Assembly: GCA_902797845.1 (NCBI GenBank) | Contig: CADBUJ010000056.1 | Span: forward strand, 1-50,580 | Length of the DNA stretch: 50,580 nucleotides | Reading direction: 5' to 3' | Source of the DNA: an uncultured Eubacteriales bacterium | Lineage (GTDB): Bacteria > Bacillota > Clostridia > Lachnospirales > Lachnospiraceae | Shown here: piece after piece, positions 16,468 through 26,600 of the stretch | How positions within the stretch are numbered: position 1 is the stretch's first letter | Layout of the letters: every line of letters starts with the position of its first letter | Notes under the pieces: generated by a model | The model's database searches: none | Told to the model about the DNA's origin: nothing | The model's input: only the letters and a program-made list of their open reading frames with translations | Made by a program: the position numbers and the translations under genes

Positions 16468-17721
16468 ATGGATTATATAAAAACACCTGTAAAGGGAATG
16501 TGCGATATGCTCCCTTCGGAGATGCGTCTCAGGAATTATGTGCTTTCCATGATCAAAGACACATATGCTAAATACGGATTTATGGAAATAGAGACGCCAT
16601 TGATGGAGCATATAGAGAATCTTACATCAAAGCAGGGCGGAGACAACGAGAAGCTTATATTTAAAGTTCTGAAAAGAGGACGGGATCTGGAAAAGGCCTT
16701 GGAGGGAGGCCTTGAACTTTCGGACAGCGGGCTGAGATACGATCTGACCGTTCCTCTTGCCAGATATTATTCCAGCAATAAGGAGAAGCTTCCTTCTCCA
16801 TTTAAGGCTCTTCAGACAGGAAATGTTTTCAGGGCTGATAATCCTCAAAAGGGAAGATTCCGTCAGTTCCGTCAATGCGATATAGATATATTGGGAGACG
16901 ATTCCAATCTTGCGGAGACGGAGCTTATTACGGCTTCCTGTGATGCGCTGCAGAAGGTGCTTTCCGTTGCAGGCATAAAAGGATTTACCGTACACATAAA
17001 TGACAGAAGGATACTGGCATCTGCCGTTCTTTCGGCAGGCTTTAAGGAGGAGGATATACCTTCCGTTCTCATAACCCTTGATAAACTTGATAAGATCAAG
17101 GAAGAAGGCGTAAGGAAAGAGCTTTTGGATAACGGCTATCCGGAAGAATGTGTGGAAAGATTCCTCAAAGAATTTGAAGGAAGTTCATCTGCAGGCCTCA
17201 GGGATTTCTGCAGCGGATTATCAGGATTATCCGATGATGTAATAAATAATCTCGAAGAGATCATGGAAGGCGCAGATGCAGGAGTTTCAGAGGATATCAC
17301 TCTTTTGTTCGATCCCACCCTGGTAAGAGGCATGGGCTATTATACCGGGCCTATATTTGAGATCACCATGGACGGCTATAATTTCTCTGTTTCCGGCGGC
17401 GGCAGATACGATAACATGATAGGCAATTTCTGCGGCCAGCAGGTCCCCGCCACGGGTATATCCATAGGATTTGAGCGTATAATCACCATCATGGCGGAGC
17501 ATATGGAGGAGAGCTTTAAGATAGACGAAAAGAATCTTGCTATCCTTATAGACAAAAATGCAGACAGGGAAAAGAAGGCTGAGGCCTTCAGAGAGGCAAG
17601 AGATCTTCGGGAAAAAGGTTATACAGTAACCCTTCAGCCCATGAAAAAAAATATGAAGCAGCAGATAAACAAGCTTATGGAGGAGGGCTATACCGACTTC
17701 AGAAAGATATATCAGTCCTGA
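16468..17721 (+). CDS. hisS: Histidine--tRNA ligase
   Basis: A 417-residue class II aminoacyl-tRNA synthetase. Motif 2 appears as VFRADNPQKGRFRQFRQCDI; the histidine-specific loop reads RGMGYYTGPIFEI; and motif 3 lies in VSGGGRYDNM...GISIGFERI. A shortened C-terminal anticodon-binding domain (about 345-417) is present: LAILIDKNADREKKAEAFREA then TVTLQPMKKNMKQQI. Retention of the catalytic motifs and this domain argues against the regulatory paralogue HisZ, and no histidine-biosynthesis genes are nearby. AGGAG lies 8 bases before the ATG. No T-box leader is seen. It lies in a group with AlaX and two less-known genes, so a tRNA theme is possible. Confidence 0.85.
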   Translation: MDYIKTPVKGMCDMLPSEMRLRNYVLSMIKDTYAKYGFMEIETPLMEHIENLTSKQGGDNEKLIFKVLKRGRDLEKALEGGLELSDSGLRYDLTVPLARYYSSNKEKLPSPFKALQTGNVFRADNPQKGRFRQFRQCDIDILGDDSNLAETELITASCDALQKVLSVAGIKGFTVHINDRRILASAVLSAGFKEEDIPSVLITLDKLDKIKEEGVRKELLDNGYPEECVERFLKEFEGSSSAGLRDFCSGLSGLSDDVINNLEEIMEGADAGVSEDITLLFDPTLVRGMGYYTGPIFEITMDGYNFSVSGGGRYDNMIGNFCGQQVPATGISIGFERIITIMAEHMEESFKIDEKNLAILIDKNADREKKAEAFREARDLREKGYTVTLQPMKKNMKQQINKLMEEGYTDFRKIYQS

Positions 17722-17725
17722 TATT

Positions 17726-18487
17726 ATGGGCGCAGGTAAAAAGGCAGATCTTATAGAAAGGGATATATATTCCATCATCTGCAAGAATAACGGCATAAAG
17801 GCCAGAGAGATAGCAGAGAAGCTTTCCGTTTCCAGAAAGACCGTAAACAGATATCTTTATCTTTCGCCTTACATGAGCCAGCTATGCTACATGGATAAGG
17901 ACAACAGATGGCACGGCAGGATAAAACAGGAGCTCCCTCACAGGGGACTCAGGGATTTTTGCGGATATTTTGCAGGAGTGTCGGATTTTATGGCAACGGA
18001 TCCCGAGGAATGGTTCGAAGAGCTTCTGGAGGGCTGCAGAGATAACGGACGGAATCTCAATGATACAAGAGGACTTTTTCATTCCTTTAAAGATTCCTAC
18101 GATGTTATGCAAAAGACATTTGCCCTTATGGAGGCTGTAGATAAAGGAAAGTGGGAGATAGCTTTTGAAACAAGGATAAAGCTGTCCGACCGCATACGTA
18201 TATATGCAGACATCCTGGTGCTGACTGAAAAAAATGTTTTTTCGATCGAGTTTAAAATGAAGGATGAGACGACAGATGAGGAGCTGCTTCAGTGTGCCAA
18301 ATATGCCCCTTATCTGGAGGTCATCTTCGGAAAAGAAACAGATGTCATACCGGCCTTGTGTCTCACAAGGGCAGAGGACCTTTATACATATATGGAGATA
18401 CCGGGAACAGCGGGAATTGTGCCTGTATGCTCCGGGGATATGCTTTTCAATCTTTTTGACGAATATCTTGGTTTTTTGGAGGAATAA
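17726..18487 (+). CDS. HTH protein with a PD-(D/E)XK nuclease-like domain
   Basis: A 253-residue protein with two parts. Residues ~5-55 form a helix-turn-helix or winged helix (DIYSIICKNNGIKAREIAEK then LSVSRKTVNRYLYLSPYM). A helical middle follows. The C-terminal part, from about 140, has the pattern WEIAFETRIKLSDRIRIYADILV, LTEKNVFSIEFKMKD and later CAKYAPYLEVIF: an Asp in one strand (ADILV), then an E-x-K in the next (IEFKMK), as in PD-(D/E)XK nucleases. Similar domains occur in uncharacterised Clostridial proteins and helicase fusions. Activity is inferred only. The ATG follows hisS by 4 bases with a poor ribosome site, suggesting coupling. Confidence 0.6.
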   Translation: MGAGKKADLIERDIYSIICKNNGIKAREIAEKLSVSRKTVNRYLYLSPYMSQLCYMDKDNRWHGRIKQELPHRGLRDFCGYFAGVSDFMATDPEEWFEELLEGCRDNGRNLNDTRGLFHSFKDSYDVMQKTFALMEAVDKGKWEIAFETRIKLSDRIRIYADILVLTEKNVFSIEFKMKDETTDEELLQCAKYAPYLEVIFGKETDVIPALCLTRAEDLYTYMEIPGTAGIVPVCSGDMLFNLFDEYLGFLEE

Positions 18488-18492
18488 AGGAA

Positions 18493-18969
18493 ATGAGGAT
18501 TCTTATAAAATATATGGAACTCGGGCTCATGAAAAAATTTGAGCTTTACGATATGGAAGAAAAGCTTTTATATAAAGCAAAGATCGACAATAAGTCCATG
18601 CACAGAAGGGTTATTTTAAGTGATGCAGAGGATAATGTGCTGGGAAAATCTCAGCTCGTAACATCTTCTTATATAACGAAATCATCAATGACAGATGCAG
18701 ATGAAGGATACATTGATGAGATAACATATAAAACAGGATTTCACCCCAAATATATTTCGTCAGAATACGGATATACGGCAGAGGGAGACTTCTCCAAATG
18801 GAAATATAAAGTTACGGACGAAAGCGGAGAATGGATCTTTAAAGTATCAACAGATAATCCCAAGGATAGGAAATATTATTCCATGGATGTCAAGGATGAT
18901 GCTGATATAAGATACTGCTGTCATCTTATGCTTTCCATTGTTGCCATGGAATCACTCAGACTGAACTAG
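18493..18969 (+). CDS. LURP-one-related (tubby-like fold) protein, tentative
   Basis: A 158-residue soluble protein rich in beta strands. The pattern FELYDMEEKLLYKAKI...RRVILSDAEDNVLGKSQL and the late WIFKVSTDN...YYSMDVKDDADIRYCCHLMLSIVAMES resemble the YxjI/LURP-one-related family, whose tubby-like barrel may bind lipids or membranes. This is recognition by pattern only. AGGAA lies just before the ATG. The gene lies 5 bases after the nuclease-like gene and 8 before the AlaX-like gene, so it is part of the same operon. The first ~12 residues may be dispensable because a second ATG at 18529 begins the barrel-like region. Confidence 0.5.
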   Translation: MRILIKYMELGLMKKFELYDMEEKLLYKAKIDNKSMHRRVILSDAEDNVLGKSQLVTSSYITKSSMTDADEGYIDEITYKTGFHPKYISSEYGYTAEGDFSKWKYKVTDESGEWIFKVSTDNPKDRKYYSMDVKDDADIRYCCHLMLSIVAMESLRLN

Positions 18970-18977
18970 GAGATATT

Positions 18978-20126
18978 ATGGAGACTATAAAGCTTTATTA
19001 CGAATTTCCTTATATGGATTCTTTTAAAGAAGTAATAGGAGAATGTATAAAAAGGGAAGACGGGGCATATGATGTGGTGATGGAAAAAACTGCCTTTTTC
19101 CCTGAGGAGGGAGGCCAAAGCCCCGACAGAGGGACCATAGAGTCCCTGCCTGTTCTTGATGTTCAGATAAAAAACGGCATAATATACCATAAGGTTCCGG
19201 AATATATAGAGCCCGGTACAGAGGCCTTTTGCAGGCTGGACTGGGACCACAGGTTCTCCAACATGCAGCAGCATTCAGGAGAGCATCTTTTCAGCGGTAC
19301 AGCCCATGCTCTTTACGGCTGCGAGAATGTAGGTTTTCATTTAAGTGATACGGAAGTTACTCTGGATCTGGATAAACCCCTTACTCCGGAGCAGATATTG
19401 ACCATTGAGAAAAAGGTAAATGAAGCTATATTCAAAAATATCGAGAGCATGGTCCTTTACCCCTCTAAAGAAGAAGCGGAAAGTATGGAGTACAGGAGCA
19501 AAAAGGAAATAGACGGTCAGCTAAGACTTGTTGTATATCCAGGTGTTGATGTATGCGCATGCTGTGCGCCTCATGTAAAAAAGACAGGGGAGATAGGCAT
19601 ATTAAAAGTTGTTTCCTTTATGAATAATAAAGGCGGTGTAAGGATAAATATCCTTTGCGGAGACAGGGCCCTTAAGGATTACGAAGAAAAGAGAAAGGTG
19701 CTTGATGATGCAGGAAGGCTGTTATCCGCAAATCAAGGCAATCTTGTCAGTATCGTGGAACAGCTCCTTAAAGAAAAAAGCGATCTGGCTTACGAACTTA
19801 CGGGTCTTAAGCGGAAAGAATTCCTTGATAAGCTGGCTGAAATAAAAGACGGATCCTCTGATGTTGTGATATTTACAGAAAAGAAGGAGGATGATCTTAT
19901 AAGGCTCGGTCTTAATGACCTTATGGACAGATGCAGCGGTATAAGTGCCGTTTTTTCCGGAGACCCCGGAGAATACAGGTACTTTATAGGAAGCAGGGAT
20001 ACAGATGTAAAACCCCTGCAGCAAAAGCTGAAAGACAGGTTTTCAGCCAAGGGCGGAGGCAGCAGCCTTATGATACAGGGAAAGGTCAATGCCTCAAGAG
20101 AAGAATTGGAGGATTTCTTTAAATAA
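18978..20126 (+). CDS. AlaX-type alanyl-tRNA editing protein with DHHA1 domain
   Basis: A 382-residue stand-alone editing factor. It resembles the C-terminal half of AlaRS: an N-terminal barrel with FFPEEGGQ near 36-43, the editing-site zinc ligands QQHSGEHLFSG (H-x3-H near 97-101) and CACCAPHV (C-x3-H near 194-198), a coiled-coil-like linker (about 225-280), and a DHHA1 domain ending GGGSSLMIQGKV. Such proteins deacylate Ser- or Gly-mischarged tRNA-Ala in the cytoplasm. It is the last gene of the TetR-hisS cluster and is followed by a hairpin terminator. All metal ligands are present, so activity is expected. Confidence 0.88.
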   Translation: METIKLYYEFPYMDSFKEVIGECIKREDGAYDVVMEKTAFFPEEGGQSPDRGTIESLPVLDVQIKNGIIYHKVPEYIEPGTEAFCRLDWDHRFSNMQQHSGEHLFSGTAHALYGCENVGFHLSDTEVTLDLDKPLTPEQILTIEKKVNEAIFKNIESMVLYPSKEEAESMEYRSKKEIDGQLRLVVYPGVDVCACCAPHVKKTGEIGILKVVSFMNNKGGVRINILCGDRALKDYEEKRKVLDDAGRLLSANQGNLVSIVEQLLKEKSDLAYELTGLKRKEFLDKLAEIKDGSSDVVIFTEKKEDDLIRLGLNDLMDRCSGISAVFSGDPGEYRYFIGSRDTDVKPLQQKLKDRFSAKGGGSSLMIQGKVNASREELEDFFK

Positions 20127-20171
20127 AAAAGTGCTTCGATAGAGCCATATAAGGATTATTTTAGGGTAGCA

Positions 20172-20208
20172 GGTGCAGTATTTATAAAATGCTGCACCTT
20201 TCTTTATT
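20172..20208 (+). terminator. Terminator of the hisS-alaX cluster
   Basis: GGTGCAGTATTT pairs with AAATGCTGCACC (one G-U) around ATA, followed by TTTCTTTATT. Confidence 0.85.
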
Positions 20209-20212
20209 AAAT

Positions 20213-20247
20213 AAGTAACTGTTTTACATAAAAGGTTACTAAGTAAC
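20213..20247 (+). promoter_or_regulatory. GTAAC/GTTAC repeats, possible operator
   Basis: AAGTAAC occurs at 20213-20219 and 20241-20247, and GTTACT at 20235-20240 is inverted relative to the first copy. The group lies just upstream of a good promoter and 70 bases before the TetR-tail-like ORF, which suggests a binding site for a dimeric repressor. Confidence 0.35.
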
Positions 20248-20267
20248 ATAATTAAAAATTCCGCCCA

Positions 20268-20297
20268 TTGTTTGATACGATGGTGGAATTATATAAT
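20268..20297 (+). promoter_or_regulatory. Promoter of the small TetR-tail-like ORF
   Basis: TTGTTT at 20268-20273 and TATAAT at 20292-20297, spaced by 18 bases. The predicted start of transcription is only about 15 bases before the ATG at 20318. Confidence 0.5.
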
Positions 20298-20317
20298 AAA
20301 AAACAGATAAGAAACGG

Positions 20318-20572
20318 ATGTTACGGAACGCAAATAAGCAGATCATCCGGGATGAGATGACTGATCAGGTCAACGATGAAGGCTGGAACAGATCGGAAAA
20401 ATACCGAAAACTCTCATTATATGAAAAGCGTCTGGTGATGGGATTTATAAACAACTCTGTCTTAATGTCCTACAGACTTTGGGTAGAGAGCGGAAAGAAA
20501 ATGCCGATTGATGATGTGATCAATATGACAAACCGCATTGTCGTCAGCGGCGTAAACGGATTCTTCAAGTGA
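20318..20572 (+). CDS. 84-residue protein resembling the C-terminal tail of a TetR regulator
   Basis: A small ORF whose last 45 residues (YEKRLVMGFINNSVLMSYRL then WVESGKKMPIDDVINMTNRI, ending in GVNGFFK) look like the final helices of TetR-family ligand domains: an F-I/V-N helix, W-x-x-S-G, then a last amphipathic helix. No HTH can be found upstream in any frame. It may be a remnant of a decayed regulator or a real small protein. In favour of expression: a promoter and operator-like repeats directly upstream, and a terminator directly downstream. Against: no recognisable ribosome site, only GAAACGG before the ATG. Confidence 0.4.
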   Translation: MLRNANKQIIRDEMTDQVNDEGWNRSEKYRKLSLYEKRLVMGFINNSVLMSYRLWVESGKKMPIDDVINMTNRIVVSGVNGFFK

Positions 20573-20612
20573 ACAGAACCTTTTGCACATTGTTGCAATC
20601 AAATACAGTATG

Positions 20613-20655
20613 AAAAAGAGCGGATGAAATTAAATTTCATCCGCTCCTTATTTTA
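20613..20655 (+). terminator. Bidirectional terminator between the small ORF and the adhesin gene
   Basis: GAGCGGATGAAATT and AATTTCATCCGCTC form a perfect 14-bp stem. On the plus strand CTTATTTT follows; on the minus strand a run of five T follows, so it also ends the adhesin transcript, whose stop lies 8 bases away. Confidence 0.88.
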
Positions 20656-20662
20656 CATGGCT

Positions 20663-23600
20663 TTAAATGTTTTTATTCTTCCTCTTGTTAATTCCCAGTA
20701 ATGCGATCAGCATTGCGGCGGATAGAAGAAGAGTTACGGAAAGCAGTCCCGGGTTGAAGTCGTCACCGGTCTTTGTGCCTGAGCCCTTTCCGGGTGTTAC
20801 GGTTACCTTATTTGAAGGCATCTTATATTCCTGATCAGAAAGATTCTTGTAGGAATATCTTGCCGTATTGGGGATCAATACCTTTCCTTTATCATCCTTA
20901 TAGGGTGATATGTCTGCATTATCCTTGATCTTTGCCTTAAAGGATATGGTGATCTTCTCGCCGCGGTTTTCTGAAACAGTCTTTTCATCAAGTGCAATTG
21001 TAACTGTCTGACCGCTTATATCTGCAGTATCTTTGGAAAGCTCTTTTCCCTTAACAGTAACTTTCACATCACCGCTGAACTCAAGAACCTTCTCCAGAGT
21101 ATCGTATACGGTAAATGTAACTGCATCCTCAGGTATTGTCGTGGTTATGTCATATGTAAATACCTGAGAGAATGTATCCAGATCCGCATGCTTTTCCTTG
21201 TTTACGGTCTTTTCTATTACAGGAGGATCTGAAGGCGGTGTTACGGTAACCATATTTGATTCCACCTCATTATCGTTGTTTATCTTATATGAGGATTTAT
21301 TGGGTACCATAGCCTTGCCTCTGTCATCTCTGTAAGGAGAGATGTCTGCTCCATCCTTTATTTTGGCATCAAATGCTACGGTTACGGCCTTTCTTGGTGA
21401 TACTTCTATCTGTTCTTCGCTGAAAGTAACAGTAAGAGTCTGACCGTCTATCTGAATATCAGCATCCACCTCTGCACCGTCAACTGTTACGGCTATGGTG
21501 TCTTCATTTACAAATTCAAGAACATCTTCCAGAGTGTCGATAACCTTGAATACGGTGGCTTTTTCATCATTAAGCTTATCTGTTTCAGGCATCCAGGTCC
21601 TTATGGTATATGTAAATACCTCATCCTTTGTCGAAAGGTCTTCGTGATACTTTTCGTTTACCTTCTTCTCAATGGGAGGAGGAGTAACATATACAGGCTT
21701 GGAGCTGTGCTCTGTTTCAGGAGAGTTCTCTATCTTGACTCTTAAGACAGCTTCGTTGGGGATCTCAGGCTCAGATACTTTATTGATGTACGGAGCGAGC
21801 TCCTCGTATGTTACACCGTCCTTTATTCTGGCTTTGAATTCCACATATGCATATTTTGCGGGATGCTCTTCAGCAGCCTTCATAAGGTCTACGGTAATGG
21901 TCTGGCCGTCGAAGGTGATAACGGATGTATCCTGTTCCTCGCCGTCAATAAGGAATACCACATCCTCTGTATCGACGAATTCCAGTATATCATCAAGAGT
22001 ATCCGTAAGCTGTGCCTTCTCCAGAACGAGCGGTGCAGGAGGCTCTTCGCCTTCCTCCGGTTCTTCCAGATCAGCATTAACAGAAGGAATAATGGCACCG
22101 ATCCTGTAAGTAAAGATCTCGTCCATTGCTGCAAGAGTAACTTCTGTTCTGCCGTTTACTTTTTTATCCACTTCGGGGATCTCGACCCATACCGTATTGG
22201 TGTTCTCTTCTGCAGTACTTCCGAAACGGTAATTTGCGGTATTGGGTATGGAGATGCCTTCTTCGGTGGCATAATTTGTCAGGTCTGCACCTTCTCTTAT
22301 GGTTGCATTGAAGATGATCTCGATATTGAGTCCTGCAAGAGCAAAGTCCGTAGGTCCGTTGGAGCTTGTGGAACCGTATTCACCGGCAATGAATACTTTA
22401 TATTTCTCTGTTTTCTCTTCGCCGGTCTCCTTATCTGTTACGGTTCTTTCTCTTTCTTCCGACTGACCGCCTACATAGTAATCACCGTAGCTGTTTATAA
22501 AGATATTTGTTATCTCTAGAGAGACGCTTCTTTCTTCTGTTGCCAGAGTAAAGCCCTGGTAAGAGCTTATTCTTGAAAGCTCCTCTGCATCAAAGGTACG
22601 GTCTACGGACAGGGTCTTTCTTTCGATAGTACCGTCGTCCTCGCTGTATTCCTTTTTGTAGTCGGTAAAAGCAAGATACCAGTCGGTGCCTTCCTCGCCC
22701 CAGTCAGGCTTTTCTGTTACATAGTCACCTTCTTTTACACCCTTTTCATCGTTATCTGTCTTTATATAGTAATTTTCTGTCTTTATATAAGGGATGACCT
22801 GTGCGTCACCCGATATACGGACCTTAACACTTTCGGGATCGATCTGAAGAGCAGATACCACACGGTCAGCCATCATGAAAGAGGTGGCATTTTCGGGGAT
22901 GATGCCGTTTATTTTATATTCGATGGTCTGGGACATATTGTTCATGGTCTGTTCGGTGCGTATGTCCTGACCTTCCTCCAGGGTATAGTCGTTTCCGTTT
23001 CTGTCCTTAAGTATGCGGTTTCCTTCTTTATCGTAGGAGACAACTACACGTATGGGATTTCCGTTGGCATCATTTACCTTGGAATTATCTTCCTTATTTA
23101 CTACATAGAATTCCTGAGCCTCTTCATCTACGGAATTCCCGTCGCCGTCTACAAGGCGGAGAGTCTTATAAGGAATCTTGGGATCCTCTTTGGGAACATC
23201 CAGGTAAACAGTATTGGAATCGTTGCCCAGATGGTTGGGGATCCTGTAGTGGGCCGTATTGGGTATCTTTCCGTCGGAATATGCAGCCAGTGAAACACCG
23301 GGACGTATATTTGCATAGAAGGTGATGGTTAAAGGCTCACCGGCAAAATCGTTTACCCGGTCGTAAACAGGTATGATATTTCCGTCAGTATCTTCCCTTT
23401 CCTTTTCGTTATAACCAAGAACAAAGTACAGGGAATTGCTTCCGCCGAAAAAGCTTGATGTTTTTGTATAGGTTATATTGTCTACGGCAAGAGAGAAGCC
23501 GAAGGGAAGCTCTTCGAGGCCTGAGAATGTCTCGGGAGTGCCTCCGTTAACTTTTAATGTACCGCTCTTTGTTTCCGGATCGTACAGGAAATAATTGTCT

Positions 23601-26600
23601 CCGTCTTCATTTCCGATCTGGATACGTACATTTGTAACACTGTTGAATTCCATTTCGCTTACAAGATTATCGTAAACGGTAAAGGTATTATGCTCGTCCT
23701 CGCCGCTGGTATCGGTACCGAGGATGGGAACCTTTGTGGAGATGGTATATTTTATTACCTCATTTTTATCTTCAAATGAAACGGAATTGTTTTCGGGGTC
23801 GTCTGTTTCGTCAAAGCATCCGGCAGTTGTCCCGTCCTGTTTTTCCTCAGCCTTGTAAATAGGAGGATGAGGTTCGTATGTACGGACTGTGGTGCCGTTG
23901 CTCATTCTTGCTGCAGGGTTGCTCCATGCACTTCCCGTAGACGGTGCCGAGCTGGCTGAAAGGAAGGAGTTATTAAATGCATATACATGTTCCGGGAATA
24001 CATAACTTCCTTTGCCGTCATGGCCTGTCTCTATCTCTTCCTTATCGGGACCGTTCATGAATATATAAAGCATTATCACTTTGGTTCCGTCTGCAGAATA
24101 ATCCAGTACAAAATCGTTGCCGGATCTGTCCTTGCTGCAGTCGAAGGAGATAGCTGTGATACTTGATTTTACACTGTCTGACAGAGCATTTATCTGAGCA
24201 GCGGTGTAGGGGCCCTTCCAATAAGCGGTATTGGAAAGATCAGCATAGGGATTATTGCTGTAATTGCTGGTAAGAGTGTTGAGGCCCAGCTGCATTTCTT
24301 CTCTGTCAAATGTGGAATAATAAACCTTAACGTTGATACCGAGCTTTTCTGCCGCAGTAACATTTACATGGTCGAAGGTTCCGAGCCAGTATCTCTGACC
24401 GGCCTTGTCGTATTTTTCCTGATGATTTTCAGCATCCATATATGCATCTTCAACGAAGGCATATTCAAGGACATCGAACATTTTTATATTCTTTGCCTTG
24501 GTGTCGCTTTCCGATGCATAACGGAGCCTGTATGAATATGATTCCGAAGGCTGAACAGCAGAGTTGTTTCTGTATGAGGATTCGCTTTCGGCTTTTACAA
24601 GCTTCGAGTAACCTGTCAGGGATGATGTTACGAAGTTGAATGCATGGGAGGTGTAATCGAAATACATATCTGCTCCCACGGTGCTTCCCCCGTCAGCCTC
24701 ATGAAGATTGGTCATACAGTCTGCGTATTCACCGCGTACACCATTGCTTGTTCTTGCGGAATTATCCACCACGTTGTCCCTTATACCGTCTCCGCTGTAA
24801 GGAACCTCAACTGCGCCCTGGTTATATATGCTTTCCCCGCTTTCAAAATAGAAGGCAAGGTCGTTCCAGTCGTAATTACATGTAAAGCTGAGGGTTACAT
24901 TTGTGGAAAGATCCAGTCTTCCTGTGGCGGAATCCCACTTCTTTCCCCATTCGGAGTCCAGACCCTCGGGGAAAGCCACCTTTACGATCAGAAGAGTCTG
25001 CCCCGAGCCTTTATAATTGTCTACGGTGGTATAGCTCTTTATGGTACCGTCCACAGAAGGAGACAGGGTAGTGTTGCCGGAAGAATACCTTGCTGCCAGA
25101 CTGCTTACGGAAAGGGTAGCTCCTTCCGGAAGAAGATCGTAGAAGGTTATTTCTTTCTGGCCGTATACAACGCCGCTGTTGTCCAGATTTTCCAGCAGTT
25201 TTGTGGCATCATCGGTATAGAACGCCAGGGTCTGTGAAGACCTCAGTGTATATGATGCAGAACTGGTCTGAGTATTGGCGCTGGATGACGATGAGGATGA
25301 TTTGGTGAATGTGGTATTCATGTCGATGTTATCAAGATATTGATAAGTACGATCATGTATATAATATTTTCCTTCGTCCAGACCGTCGGCTTTGTCATGA
25401 GCCTTGACGATATCCTGCATATATCCTGTCTGAAGGATGGAATCATCACCGTATGTGATGATCTGTCCGTTGTGGTCTTTAATAACAAAGCTGGCTATAT
25501 TGGTGACCTGATCATCATAAACGCTGGCGCCGGCCTGATGAAGCAGTGACTTTACATGCTCCGTGGGATTAAGACGGAAAACAAAGCTGACTCTGGTGGA
25601 TATATCCATAGCTTTGGATGCCCATACATATTTAAATCCCACAGGATAATTTCCCTGGTCGTCAGGAGTATAGGTGGTCCTGGTGTCATCCATTTCCGTT
25701 CCGTAAAGGATCCATTCACCGTTTGTTTCGTATCGTACATAGAGATCAGGCTTTGCTTTCTGATCTGCCGGCACCTGAACAGGCTGATAATCGTTATCAG
25801 GATCAGGTACTCTTTCGCTGGAGGTATATATGGAGGAAACAAGGGAATAATCTCCGGGCTCCAGCTGTTCTCCGTTAAAGATAAGGATGTCATCCATTAT
25901 CTCCATATAATAGGGAACAGCACCGAAATCATCGATATTCTCGATGACATATTTTCCGCTGCTATCCTTTTTGGGATTAAGAAGTGTAAGACCGCCGGGT
26001 GATATATAACCGTCAGATGACCCGTTATGAGTGCTGATCGAATATTCGTAAAGTCTTACATAGCTGTCATTCTGCAGATTCCAGGATCCGCCCATTATCT
26101 TTGATGTTTCGGCACCTCTTGAGGTATAGCCGTGTTCATCAGGATCCAGAACACCCTGGGATGATACATTTCCGGAACCTACGTGATATTTATGGATGCC
26201 CCAGATACCGGGGTCGTACTGGAACTGTACTCTCTGATATCTGTCTGCAACAGTTGCCTCGACTGTCTGCTTGGGAGATCCGTCATAAGGCACCTTTGTT
26301 ACCTGTATCTTATTTGTAAGATAGTCAGTCGTATCGGAACCGGCCTGTCTCATGGTCTCGATATAGTCCTTGGGATAGGCGATCACGACACCGGTACGGA
26401 AATTCGTATAGCCTGTGTCGAAATAGGAATAACTGCCCACGGTGTTTCCTAAGCTTGATGAACCGCCGTAAATGTTGCCGAGAAGGTATTTCCCGTCTCC
26501 TCCTGCAGCAGAATAATCGCTGAAGTGATAAGTGGGCTGGCCATCGAAATAGTTTACCTGTTCTTTATACCATTCGGGAGTATGGAAGTTGTGATAGACA

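Noticed and set aside
16468..17721. HisZ (regulatory subunit of ATP phosphoribosyltransferase) instead of HisRS
   Set aside because: Class II motifs, the histidine-specific loop and a C-terminal anticodon-domain segment are present, and there are no his biosynthesis genes nearby.
18264..18542. 92-residue plus-strand ORF overlapping the nuclease-like and LURP-like genes
   Set aside because: Off-frame to two well-supported genes, with no ribosome site or recognisable motif.
21672..25237. Long plus-strand reading frames opposite the adhesin gene (145-218 residues)
   Set aside because: They are antisense shadows with Cys/Ser-rich, family-less translations and no ribosome sites; the minus-strand frame is intact over 7 kb.
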